Under the pieces are notes generated by a model that saw only the letters and a list, made by a program, of their open reading frames with translations, was not told the origin of the DNA and searched no databases. Shown piece after piece: positions 26,132-37,539 of a DNA stretch of 64,000 nucleotides. Made by a program: the position numbers and the translations under genes. The first letter of the stretch is position 1. Each line of letters begins with the position of its first letter. Source of the DNA: Cyanoderma ruficeps (Eukaryota; Chordata; Aves; Passeriformes; Timaliidae); NCBI GenBank assembly GCA_008694505.1, contig VZDJ01006585.1, positions 10,617,579 to 10,681,578 of the forward strand, given 5' to 3'.

Positions 26132-28739
26132 ACCACCTACACACAGCAAAAAAATCCCACAACTTGGAGCAAGGTGTAAAGTACCCAAAAGCACTGAAAT
26201 GAAACATCACTGACCATCAGTGGATTCCCTAACATTAATAAGGTTTCTCTGTATATAAGTTTTAGTAATCGCTACTTGAAAAATATTCAATATACTTGCT
26301 CCACTCTGACTTGTGTACTTTAGCTCATAAGGTCACAGCAACCCTCTTATCAGCCAACAGCAGAGCTGCAGCAGTAATAGGAGATGTCATCTTAGATTAA
26401 TGCAAGTGAAAATTGCCTGCAATTTTTCATATTTCTGTCTCTTGTGTGCACTTTAAAGTTTCATTTTTACCGCAGAACATCCTTGGTCACACCACTCCTG
26501 ATACTTCAGGAAAATATTTGACTGCACCATTAGAAATGATTATGATCTTCAGTAATAATTATTTCTCTAAAATTTGTGAGAAATCAAAGGAGAATGTGAC
26601 CCAGGAATTACATGTGGATCAATGTAAACATATAGGCTTCTGCCTAAATTTACTCTCAAAATACACTTACTTGTATTTCAGTTTTACTTTTTAACCTAGA
26701 CATTGCCCCCCTTGACAAAAATAAGGATTTCTCCTACTCTAATAGAAGAGTAATGAAAATGTTTTGATATCCTTATTTATAAAGTAGATAATCTTGAATT
26801 ATGCATGATGCTGGTATATTTATTTTTTTACTGCAACATGAATGTCCTATCTTTGCATTGTTAGCAGTTTGTATTGCAGTGTCAAAAAAAAAAAAAAAAN
26901 CAAAATCCCCAAGGCTCTTTTACCAACGTTATTAGACTACTTGGATAGCAAGAAGCTCAATATATGTGGTTTATGTATGGATACATATGAAGGGAGTAAA
27001 AATGCTGGAATTAATTTAGCACAATCTCTTTTGAAAAAAAAAAGACATGTAGGAGGTATAGCAAAGTATAAAAAATATGTTCCTTTTTTCTTAACATTTT
27101 AAAACAAATTATCTCTCTAGAACAAATATTTTTCATCTTCAATACTAAGAATTGAATTAAAGATCGAAGAGATCTTTTTGAAGTTCAAAAAATACTGTTG
27201 TATCTTCTCTGTCTCTGGTAAATAAAAAGTTATAGCAAAAAATCTTTAATACAGAAAAAAAAAATCACATTAAAATCTATGTTTTAACCTTGATTTAAAT
27301 CAAGTTTGAGGAGGCGCTCTTCTTCTCTGATTAAAAACTTTTTCCAGAAAGTCAATATTTTTCATATTTTTAAGGGTGAAATGTAAAATAAAATATGCTC
27401 AGTAACATGCCTGAGACACATCTGTTTCAGACCAAAAAGTGTGCACAGTAATCACAACCAACATTTTTGTCCATGTCACATCCCATTAAAAGGAACTTTG
27501 TGTACAACTGTGGAGGACAACCGTATTGAGCCTAACACATTCTGAAGGCAGCATAGTTGGAGGCAATGACAATTTAGCATGGAAGCTGCTATTAGATTGC
27601 ATATATTATTCATATTTTCAGCATAATTCTCATGTGGAAAGCAAGAACAGTGAAAAAGAGATAGAAAATTTGAAGAATACCACAGTAAGCAAGCACAATT
27701 TTTTGATGCAATCACAGCGTCATAGAAATAATAGACTTTATTCCATTTCAAGAACATATTTTTGCAATTTTAAAAGAAAATTATCTATAAGAAGGAAAAA
27801 GAGAGACAAGAAATGCAGAGTTCCCAGTTTGTGTAAAGAAAGAAAGTCAGTATCTCAAAATAGAAAAGTTATTAAGGAACATATTTTAATGTTCATGAAG
27901 TCATATCTAAACACAAACACTTTGAAATTTATTTAGATTATGTACATACTACAACAAAAACAGCTTATGCTTTCATCAAGATATTATCTGCCAAGAAAAG
28001 GTCTGAGTGGATCCCCATCACTGTTCTGGCTGACACAAAATCCCTGCACAGTTGAAACTGTTGTAATCTTCTATATAGAAAAGTAATAATACTACTTAGC
28101 ATTTTTTATCACAAGAAGGAGTCTACTCTCTAGTAAAATCCAAAATCTATTAAAAAAAAATCAAAAAAATGGAATTAAAATTATATGTTGAGTTTGATCT
28201 TTCTGGACAACATATGAGACATTACCTATAGAATTCAGAACAAATTAGAGTAGATACACCCCCAAGCATCTGAACAGAGATGACAAAGTTCTCCCAGATA
28301 TTTCAGGAGAATAGCTTACTGAGAAGATTTCAACAAATAAATAAGAAAAATGAGGTTTTTTTCCATGCTATTACTTCAAATTTTGGTGAGAGCAAAATAG
28401 GATACAGTGAAAAGACCACTTGAAGTGGTTGGATTTATACTCACATCATAACATGGGTGTAAATAGACTAATAAATAAAAGGCATCTCAGTTTAATACAG
28501 AAATGTTTTACCCACAAACAAAAAGAAAGACTTAAAATCTAAAGTCTTAAAGAAAACACATCATAATAGAAGTCCTGTCTCAAATTATAATAATATGAAC
28601 AAAGGCTTGAAGTCTTCTGCTTTCGGTTGTGCCAGAGTTCATTTTATTCATAGTAGTTCCTATGCTATTCTTGTGGATCTTTGACCAAAACAGTGATAAA
28701 AACACGGGAATGTTTTAGCTATTTCTGGAGAGTGCTTAC

Positions 28740-29275
28740 AGAGTGGCAAGGTGTCGCAATAGGACACAAAATAAAGATGCTTGACTCCAGTCAGAAGCAG
28801 TACAAATCAGAAACTTTATTTACAATTAATTCATACCTTTTATAACATGCTGCACTAAAGAAGGCACATTATTGGTCCATAGGGCTGACACCTCTCCCAT
28901 TGGCTAAGTAACAGAAATAGCAAACAACACCTGCTGTTATGGAAAAGGAATATTGTTTACATAAGGTTGTTTTGGGAAAAAGAAAATTGTTGAAAAGTTT
29001 CCCTTGGGAAGAGCTCAGCAATTCTCAGGCTGAGAAAATATCAAGCCCTCAGCAAGGCTTTTCTTGCTTCCCCATGCTGTCACACCAGCAAGGACTGCAG
29101 GGGATACGCAAGAGGCTGAAAAGGGACACAGCCAGGACAGCTGACCTCAACTGACCAAAGGGATGTCCCATGGCATGTGTTGTGGTGCCCAGCAATAGAA
29201 GCTGGGGGAGGAAGGAGGGAGGAAGGTCACTTGGAGTGATGGCTTTTTTTCTTTCCAAGTTATCATTATGCATGA
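28740..29275 (-). mobile_element. LTR-retroelement segment with promoter and poly(A) signals
   Basis: On the minus strand the right part carries CATGGGACATCCCTTTGGTC and GTCAGCTGTCCTGGCTGTGT, the same repeat family as at 7.4-7.7 kb and one I know from bird genomes. Further along come two CCAAT-like sites (near 28869 and 28896), a TATA box (plus-strand TTTTATAA at about 28838-28845) and a poly(A) signal (TTTATT at 28815-28820). That order is what an LTR would show. A 6-bp direct repeat GCAAGG at 28746-28751 and 29088-29093 could be a target-site duplication of a 336-bp LTR (28752-29087, TG...CA on the minus strand). However, the family similarity seems to cross position 29087, so that boundary may be chance. 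No viral protein frame is visible. Confidence 0.6.
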
Positions 29276-31098
29276 TGAGGCTCTGCTTTCCTGGAGATGG
29301 CTGAACACCTCTCTGGTCACATTTCAGAAAAACAAGACTCCACAGAAAGGCATTAGAGAAACATTAAGACTGATTATTAGCATGCAAAAAAAAAAAAAGT
29401 TCTATTAAAAAAGAATCTATAAAATGCTCTAAATATGTCATTATCTGGTTTATATGCCAGATAATGCAGATATATGCCAGAAAGTTTGTGAAGACTCTTT
29501 AAATTAAGAGGAGGCCACGCACAATACATTTGTCTTATTTAAAAATAAGGTCTCTAGCTAAAGTTTATGCTCTGGATGTGAGAAAGGGAAATAACATTTA
29601 CCTTCTAAGCTACCATCAATTTCATAAAATCACATAAAAATTATATTCTGCATTAAAATTGTAATTTTACCTATTTTCCTGAATGGTACAGTCCAAGTAA
29701 AGATGCTGTCAGTATGCTCTGAGTATAGTGAAGAAAACTGTGTAAGCAAAAGCATTACTGGACAAAAAAGAACCAACAGAGAGACCTTTTAAAATTACCT
29801 CAATATTAAGAACAAATTATTGTCTCTTGATTGTAGTTTGCACCTTTTCAGACAAAAAGCTAATCACCAGCTAATTGCTAATCCATAAAATCACACATCA
29901 TTAGTTCCAGTATTCATGGAACAGCTTGGTTTAAAAATGTAAAATTACTACTAGCAAGAAATAAATATGCATTAGTGTAAAAAAATGTTCATATTGTTTA
30001 TTTCATTATCTTTTTTATTAAATACCTTTAATTTTCCAGTTATTCAATTGACACATAGAAAAAGTTCATTTCTAAGACTAGATGAATCACAGAATTCTAC
30101 CTGTTTTGCAATAGTAATGTGTTTATAAGGGGATATTCATTCTTCTTTTAAACTAAAACTTCATAATATGTTTTGTTTTGAGAGGGCAATTTTTAGCTTG
30201 TCTGAGTGAAACACATGTAGGAAATTTTAGAAGCGTGTAACTGTGTCACCTTTTCATTTTTTTCCTATTTGCCACTTACTTGTGTTTTGCTTATTAGTAA
30301 CTGTGTTATTAGTGAGTGAGCTCTTGTATAATAATGAATCTACCAGACCTTTTTTGTGTGTACATTTTTTCAGTGCATTATGCTTTCCAAAGACTTAGCA
30401 GGTTTGCATATCAAAGCTTTTCCTTGCAGACCCCTAAGGGACTCATTTCTCCATAGTAACACTAGACTCTACAGTATAATGCTTGATTTATTTTTCTATC
30501 AACTATTGTTCCATACCTACACAGCCTTTTCTATTTGTTACTGTCTAGAGGATACAGCACTGACCCAGCCTGCTCGATGTGCAGGGACTCATGCCTGCAA
30601 GCACTAAGGCTCTGTAAGACTTATCCCTGTGCCTTTACTTGTCATATCAGCAGCTTCATCTGCAGAAATACATTCTGACTGAGTAAGCCTGAGGTAGACA
30701 ATGCTTAATTCTCCATTACAAAATCTTCCAGGAAGAAGAGAGAGATTCAGCTGCAGGGCATCCATCCTGTCAGCACCCTATTATCCTAACACAACATTTA
30801 CTCTGTTACTGGTTTTAAGCTGGCCTTATTCAGTCTGATTATCATGTTAGAGCCTTGTTCTGGCTCACTGCAAACAGCATATTTTTTATTGTGGGACTCC
30901 AGGTATTTGTCTTTCTTGTACCTCCTTATTGGACCTTCATCATCTATGAACAAATGGAGTTTCAGAAAATTTCCAATACTTAAATTTGAGCTAGTTTTAT
31001 ACTGGGAAGGAAGACAAGTAAATCAAGAAGAAACAACTAATTATTAATAAGTTAAAAATATATAATTTCTAGATTTTACTCTCCCGTGACAGGCAGAA
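29276..31098. other. Unique AT-rich DNA, no gene seen
   Basis: The stretch contains an A run near 29386-29398 and ordinary AT-rich sequence. The frames at 30356-30607 and 30844-31047 show no recognisable domain. Confidence 0.5.
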
Positions 31099-31326
31099 TG
31101 GATCCACACTTTGCATTGATATGCAGCACAGTCACGTATAACAGATATCTGTGCAATGGATCACAAGGACCACATTACATTTTCCTCCACATACTTTTAA
31201 TCCACCAAGGCTTCTGGCACATATAGTAATAATGTGAATATTCACACAGAATAAAGTGATCACAGGCTACAGAATCAATAACCAGCACACAGAAGTAAGG
31301 AGAGATTAAGGTCATTAGCAACCTAT
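31099..31326. repeat. First copy of a gap-flanking duplication (228 bp)
   Basis: It begins TGGATCCACACTTTGC and ends AGCAACCTAT. A second copy starts directly after the N at 31471. The two copies differ by a few substitutions and one block with a net 7-bp length difference (copy 1 AATAATGTGAATATTC, copy 2 AACCTTGACAAAC). Confidence 0.95.
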
Positions 31327-31470
31327 TGTGGGGTTGCAGAATCTTTAAAGTTTTATATTAAGTTTAGTTTAGCTTTATGTGCCTAAGATGGGCCCCTTTG
31401 TTGTTTGTAGAGTGTTTTCTTATCAGAAGTTAGTATGTGGGTTTTTTTCTCTTTGCCTAGAGACGGTTTT
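31327..31470 (+). mobile_element. Possible 5' end of an LTR, cut off by an assembly gap
   Basis: These 144 bases start with TGTGGGGTTGCAGAATC exactly where copy 1 of the flank stops matching copy 2, and run to an N. Copy 2 continues from the same CCTAT into AATTTATG instead. This is what an LTR insertion with its left flank on one haplotype, joined to an empty-site haplotype, would look like. The start with TG fits an LTR. I do not firmly recognise the family. Confidence 0.4.
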
Positions 31471-31471
31471 N

Positions 31472-31692
31472 TGGATCCACACTTTGCATTGATATGCAGC
31501 ACAGTCACGTATAACAGATATCTGTGCAATGGATCACAAGGATCACATTACATTTTCCTCCACATACTTTTAATCCACCGAGGCTTCTGGAACATATAGT
31601 AACCTTGACAAACAGAATAAAGTGATCACAGGCTACAGAATCAATAACCAGCACACAGAAATAAGGAGAGATTAAGGTCATTAGCAACCTAT
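31472..31692. repeat. Second copy of the gap-flanking duplication (221 bp)
   Basis: It starts at the first base after the N and matches 31099-31326 throughout with a few percent difference. It then continues without the LTR-like insert. The 133-codon minus-strand frame across 31505-31906 is made partly from this copy and is not a gene that I can support. Confidence 0.95.
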
Positions 31693-33966
31693 AATTTATG
31701 AAACATACCCCAAATTTTATGCAATTTAAGGATTTGATGGAATACTTGGGAAAGAAATATCTTTTGCAAAACGTTGTAAGAATTCTGACTGCATCCAGTT
31801 GAAGATGAGGGTGTTTACAAAGTTTTGCAAAACATAGCTGAGGTTTCAAAAGAAGAAACAGCAGAAGAAATACATCAAATAGAAAGTCAATAAAAGTTTG
31901 GAACATTACAGTGATTTGAAAATTTCAGATTTGAATTTCTATTTTTGTGGTTTTATTCAGTAACTTCATTCAATGTTCAAGGTTATTCTCCCCATATTCA
32001 CGGAAATAAAATTGTCTTGAATATATTATCTCCTTTTTTCCATCTTTAAAACAATGTAGAAAAGCTTGCTAATGGCCTGATAGAGAACACATTTTCAAAT
32101 CACATTTTCTTTTTAAAATTATAGGATATTGAAGGCTATTGAAACCAGTTAACAGAATGAAAAAATAAAAAAAAAAGGATTTCAGAGTAAGCCTTATGTC
32201 TGGATTCTGGCTACATCTATTAATCAACTATTGAGGAGAAACTGTTCACCTGATTAAGATATATAGATCTGGCTGCTTGCTTCTTCAAAGGTACAAAAGC
32301 AAAAAGAAAAAAAATATTGCACTCTGAATCAACTTTTAAGCTTATTGTGCGACTAGTACCATTTTACACTCTTGGAAAAAATATTAACACGAAGCTTTAC
32401 ACTGTTCCCCAGGCCTAGTTCTCCAATGTTCTTATGCCATCAAGGGTTAATGGCTGCTTCACTGTTTGAGGGAGGCACTGAGAATCTCCCCATAAAGAGT
32501 TTGCATGATTAGGTCTTTACAACCAGCAGACCTGTAAATTAGCGCTGCAAATAGGCACTGTGTAGAGAGCATCATTCAGTCGAGGAGGTGTGATCCTGAA
32601 TGCACAAGCATGCCCTGTGCATTATTGCGAAACTGAGTTTCCTGGAAATTAACTTCTATGTAACCAACAGAAAAAAAGAGACTTGGAATGTCTTTTCTAT
32701 TTTTCTTTGCTTTTGAAGTGCCTTTTCTATTTTTTTTCTCACTGTTTTTAAACTTTGCTGATCAATAATATCAAATGATGATTAGTGTCTAGTGACTAGC
32801 AAATCCCACTATGTGATTCTACATATTTCAATATGAAGTAATGGAAAGCATTTAAGTAGGCTAAAGTACAGAAATAACAATAGAAAATATTCTTATAATG
32901 AAAAATACAATTAATGTGAAGACTTCTTGAGATATAAAGTAGATTCATAAGTATTTTTTTTAATAATTAAATAAGTGAATCCAGAAATTTATGTACTTGG
33001 ACTATCCAATATTAAGCAATTTTTTAGAGTGAGACTCTTCACTGAAGTGGGAGAACAGAACACTAATGGGTAAGCTGATACTGCAAGTAAGAAAACATTG
33101 ATGAAAACATCACTGAAACACAGTTTAGCTAATAATTCGAGCTGTTGTTTAGGGTTTTCCAGGAGGCACACAGTATTTTTTTTCTCCGACCATCATAGTC
33201 ATCATGTTTGGTTAGTCAACAATGAAGAATTGTTTCTCACAAGGAAAGGTCATTTCACAGAATTTCAGAAATAAAGTGAATCTATTCTCAAGAACAATGT
33301 TGGAGTCTTATATCAGAGAGAGACCAAAATGTGTTTTTTCTTTTGCACCTTCTGTATGTCAGAAAGATTTAAATTTCAGAACGAAAAAATAATGAAGAAT
33401 AACATTGAGTAAAAATTGGGGGGAAAAAAAAGTCATGATCATGAGAAAATCCATCTACATTGTAAAGAGTGTTTTATGGAATTGAGTTTAGCTTTTTCTT
33501 CAGAAATGCAGTTATGATTTTAAAATTTTGTTCTGTCATTAAAGTACAATTAAAAGTGTAAGTCAATTCTGTTGGAACTCCATGTTTATTTAAAGTGGGT
33601 ATCCTATGTGTTTAACGACAGTCTGGTTTGTGTTCACAGATCATTCAAAGTGTATTGTTATACACATTCTCAACAGGAAAAACAAACATTGAAATGGTTA
33701 CAGAAAGAAAGCGATCCTGATAATTCATACTTAAAAGAGTTTATTATCCTCCAGCATTGTAATAAAATAATCATTAATCCAAAAATTATTTTTTTTCATT
33801 GTGTCACTATACATATAATATTCAGGGATGTAGTAAAAACAATTTCTATCCTTTATTGTTTAATCTTACTATTAGTTTTAACAAAGTAACTGGGTATTCA
33901 CTTCTGCCTTTATAGTATCAAGAGTATTCAGATTTATATTGCAGAAAATATTAACACAAGCCCTGC
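31693..33966. other. Unique DNA with a candidate conserved noncoding element at 32.40-32.64 kb
   Basis: AT-rich unique sequence. The part at about 32400-32640 is clearly less AT-rich and free of homopolymers; it is flagged in the findings. Short frames at 32989-33171 and 33572-33889 show nothing recognisable. Confidence 0.45.
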
Positions 33967-34390
33967 AGTTGGGGCTTGTGACAGGGCAAAATCGGTGCAC
34001 CCACCTAGTAAGTGTTCAGAACAAAAGGGTGCTTTTTAAGATTGGACAAGAATTTATTCTTTGTCACAATAACCAAAGGATTAACCCACCTTTACCCAAA
34101 GAGTAATAACTAGATATCTCTCTCACATAATAGCACTGTATTCACAAAAATTAAGTGTATCTCAGATCAGGGAACTTCATGCATTGTTTTGAAACTAGCC
34201 TCTTATGCAGGCCAGAAAGTAAATGTGTAAGGTTAAAGAAAGCAAATGAGTAAGGAAACTCTCATGATCATTTAGGTGCAGCATAAGGTTCTGGAAGCTT
34301 CTTTAGTACTAATTGACAGCAGTTTAGAAAATCTACCATTGAGATCATCCTATAATACTTCTGTTTCACACACTTTCCCCACAACATTAG
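33967..34390 (-). mobile_element. LTR-like block
   Basis: The left edge contains a stem: AAGCCC at 33958-33963 pairs with GGGCTT at 33972-33977, followed by TGTGACAGGGC. The right edge is TTTCCCCACAACA. Read on the minus strand it begins TGTTGTGGGG, contains AATAAA (plus-strand TTTATT at 34052-34057) about 80 bp from its far end, and finishes GCCCTGTCACA. This fits a solo LTR, but I find no target-site duplication and cannot name a family. Its CTTTGTCACAATAACCAAAG stretch is unlike the surrounding unique DNA. Confidence 0.4.
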
Positions 34391-35939
34391 TTCCCACCTA
34401 CTGCAGAGGGTGATGAACAGTGGGTTAGTTGATGGGAATCAATGTATAATATTTCTCCTAGAATCATTTTTAAGTTGCTTATGTGAGAGAAGAAAAAGTT
34501 GGAGTTTCTATCGCTGTTCCCTGGGTATCTTCTGTTTATATCCAATGACAGTCTGACTGTAAAATGTGCATCTGTTTCTTGAGACTAGAGTAGCTCAAAC
34601 CAGGCACCTAGAGATGTCTGTATTTTAAACCATGCACTATTGATTTTAGATACCTTCTGGAATTGGTTAGAGATTCAGAAGAGAGGAATCGAATCGCTAC
34701 ATGAAACCACCCCATCCTTACGGTTTTCTGATCCAAAGTTTTAGCTAATGTTTGAATTTTATTACCCTTGTGAATATTTTAGCTCAAACTTTTACAAAAT
34801 CTGAGAAAAAAATTACTTCCCTGTGAGAGAAAATAAGGTGCAGACTGTCCTATTGAGAGTGAACATAACACATTTAGAATTTTGTATCCAAACTTAAACA
34901 TATCACAAAAGTACATTACAGTACTAGTTTGGATGAACTGAATATACTTGTATCAGATAAAGTCTGGCCTAAAGTACATAGGGCATTTTGGTGCCATTTG
35001 CATAGAAGGGATAGAGATGAGAAATTGGCATCTGTATGCCTTGTCCAACATCCTTGGACACATCCAGTAAATCTTATACCAAATATCTTACTATGGGTGC
35101 AAGGACATACAAAAGAGAGGAAATTAATATTAATCTAATTTGAACAGTAATTACCTAATTCAAAGAAAACAATTATTGTTATTAGTGGACTTATAAAAGT
35201 GTATATTATCTAATTATTATAGAAAAGTATGGTTAAGAGCAATAAGACTGCTGTACTAAACATTTTGGTAAGGATTCCTTGTCTTAGGTATTGCATTCAC
35301 TCCTTTATGCTTTCTCTTAAGGTTCATAACTACTTTCTCCCTCAAGCAGAAGATAAGCAGGATTTTACCGGGCTGTGAGAGCTCTGATGTCTTTGCTCTG
35401 AAGAGTATCCCTACACAGTCAGGATGGTGGGGAAAAAAAAAAAAAGGGGGTGGGGGGAGGGGGGGGGGGAAGAGAAAGAGAAAAGAAAAAATATTTCTGG
35501 CAGTTCAGCTAGCCATAAACTACATATACCACTACTTTCACAGTTATCCTGGCACAGACCTTGGGATGCTACTCCTTATCTGCGGTCCCAGAGACATATA
35601 GGTTGGTAGGGTGAATAGAACGCCAAAGAAAAATGATTTAATTTTTGTAATAATCATAATAATAAGGGTATTTTTCATGTTGTCCTTCTTTATTAATTTG
35701 AGTTTTAACATTACTGCAACTGGTATAATAAAAACTGCTATATGTATTAATTACAGCTATAAACTCATTTCTCCTAATTCAAACACAAACCTTTATTACA
35801 TAAGGGACAGGTGTCTATTATTCAGTGACTGCATATGCTTGCTAGACCTCTTGCCGAGCATAATATGTAAAGGGCTAACCTCTCTATTCCTCACAGGCTA
35901 CCTGTCCTTGCTCCTACCTCTATAGACTTTCTTTGTGTG
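34391..35939. other. Unique DNA with a purine/G-rich tract
   Basis: No gene is recognised. The conspicuous feature is the A-then-G polypurine tract at 35431-35492. The small frames at 34929-35138 and 35611-35925 have no recognisable product. Confidence 0.5.
35431..35492 (+). repeat. Polypurine tract with long G runs (G-quadruplex motif)
   Basis: An A run is followed by G runs of 5 (35446-35450), 6 (35452-35457) and 11 (35459-35469) with single-base spacers, then GA-rich purines. The G runs can supply four or more GGG blocks, a canonical G-quadruplex pattern, and the whole tract is polypurine, which favours triplex formation. Length errors are likely in such runs. Confidence 0.85.
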
Positions 35940-36303
35940 TTTGACTTGTCCAGGTGATCCTAGTTCATCCATGCAGGCCTCCTGGACCTTTTTTCCCAAT
36001 TTACCCTTCACTGCGCTGCATTGCTGCTGATCTTGGAGAAAGCCATAGATGATTATCACGAGATTTCTTTGTCCCCTCCTCCCTCCAGGACTTTATTTCA
36101 CAATACCAAGCAGGGCCCTGAAGAACCCAAAGTCTGCTTTCCCAAAGTCGCAGGTACTGAGCTTCCTGTAGAACATCCTCACTGCCCTCACGATATTAAA
36201 CTCCATCACGTCATGGTCACTGCGGACAAGCTTTCCCTTGAGCTTCATATTCCTCAGCAGTTTTTCCTTTCCAGCTCCTCTCCACTTGCAGAAGTGACAG
36301 ATT
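35940..36303 (-). mobile_element. CR1 LINE ORF2 fragment, end of the endonuclease domain
   Basis: Translated on the minus strand in one frame it gives RSDHDVMEFNIVRAVRM and then CDFGKADFGFFRALL. These match the conserved end of the CR1 AP-endonuclease, where the SDH triplet belongs to the catalytic motif, and the DF-x-x-ADF segment follows. Further on RRPAWMN is readable and is followed at once by a stop. So this is an old inactive copy with stops and frameshifts. It lacks both the N-terminal endonuclease and the reverse transcriptase. The long plus-strand frame 36021-36449 is its antisense shadow. Confidence 0.85.
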
Positions 36304-36465
36304 ATGCTGGAATCACGGACTGGCTTGCATTGAAAAGGATTTTAAAGATCATCTCGTTCCAACCCCACTGTTCTGGGCAGGGACATCTTCCACTAAACCA
36401 GATTGCTCAAAGTCCCATCCAACCTGGCCTTAAACACTTTCAGGGATGAGGAGTCCACAACTTAC
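36304..36465 (-). mobile_element. CR1 LINE 3' end
   Basis: On the plus strand it reads as a reversed CR1 tail: GGAATCACGGA, TTTTAAAGATCATCTCGTTC, CCAACCCCACTG, GGGCAGGGACATCTTCCACT, then CATCCAACCTGGCCTTAAAC. It is a different CR1 copy from the ORF2 fragment next to it, because a 3' end directly abuts an endonuclease segment in the same orientation. Confidence 0.93.
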
Positions 36466-37539
36466 ATTAGGGAAAAGTTCATTTGATTAGGAAAAAGAAT
36501 AGCCATGCTGATGAGAAAGTTACATTGCTATATGGGGAAATGATACCATAAGTTAACAGTTGATAATTTTTTCCCTTACCATTCTGAACATACTGCAATA
36601 GTCACTGAATAGAGCAAGATTAAATTAACTGGCTTATCAGCTGCCAATCTTGTTTGCCAATCAGCTGCTCTTGTTTAGCCAAGCTATATTCACAGTTCTA
36701 TAGATGCTCATTCTATAAAAAAGCCTCAAAAATCTCGAGTTTTTTACTTACAGATTGGAGGGCATTGAGATAAACGTTTTCAAAAATGTTTGTAAGTCAG
36801 TCTCATCATTTCATGTCAGATTGGCTGCTATACTGAAAAAGGTACTCTTTGTTTCAAATGGGTCTGGAAAAGACAGAAAAAAGTTGCCTGGTTTGAGCTT
36901 TCTATCCTGTTTTCTTGGCAGCAGCCTTTCTCTCATAGTTTATTTAATTTAAAATCAGCAAATGAAAGATTTCCTGGATATTGGAAAACACTTTGATTGA
37001 GCCAAAAATTTTGCAAATGGACGGAGGGTTATATGCTAACATTGGATGTAGAAAGTGATTCAGAGTCACCAATGCAACAGACGTAATATTTGACTCAGAA
37101 TAAACAAAATTCAGCGGACATGGAAAAAGAATGGAGGTAACTCCAGGGTTAAAGCTAGGAAGGAGTCCATATATACTATCCAGACCAAATAGTGCTCAAC
37201 TCTATTGTCAACACTGCTAGTTTCAAGCCATTTGTTAAGACGTTAAAAACTTCACTCATCCAATGATACAGTTGGAATTAGTAATGAGGGTTGGATGGTT
37301 TTTTTGGTTGTTTTCCCTATTCCTCACCTAATAAGGATATACACATTCAAAAGGTAAACAAGCTTTTTTTGGAAAGGGTAACCCTCCAGACTCACTTCTT
37401 CGGCTTTTCTTTGTGTATAGTCTAGGAACTGATGCTATGCATGAAAAAGCACACATTCAGATTATGGGCCCTTGTTTGGTCTTTTCTGAACAGCAGTCTG
37501 CTTCTTTTCACTGGCAGATTTTTCTGTCAATTATTCATG
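36466..37539. other. Unique AT-rich DNA, no gene seen
   Basis: A spacer between two CR1 copies. The short frames (36755-36952, 37413-37601) have no recognisable domain, and the second runs into CR1. Confidence 0.5.

Larger units (their letters stand above)
22078..28739. other. Unique AT-rich DNA with candidate conserved noncoding blocks
   Basis: No gene is recognised. The stretch has a 22-bp tandem at 22274-22317, an N with flanking duplication at 23169-23231, AAC/CCAA-type repeats at 26069-26131, an A run ending in an N at 26900, and short frames of no recognisable family (for example 27526-27936 plus, 136 codons, Lys/Asn/Ser-rich). The parts near 22690-22930 and 23690-24040 are non-repetitive and of mixed composition. 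Confidence 0.45.

Noticed and set aside
26019..26210. Hydrophobic minus-strand frames resembling membrane segments
   Set aside because: The hydrophobicity comes from reading CAA/CCAA simple repeats on the other strand (V, L, F, G, W codons).
27526..27936. 136-codon plus-strand frame
   Set aside because: Lys/Asn/Ser-rich product of A-rich DNA, no domain, and an overlapping antisense frame.
31505..31906. 133-codon minus-strand frame
   Set aside because: It crosses the boundary of the gap-flanking duplication and continues into unique AT-rich DNA; the composition is F/L/C-rich and no domain is seen.
36021..36449. 142-codon plus-strand frame
   Set aside because: It is antisense to CR1 ORF2 and to a CR1 tail; the minus-strand translation shows the real origin.
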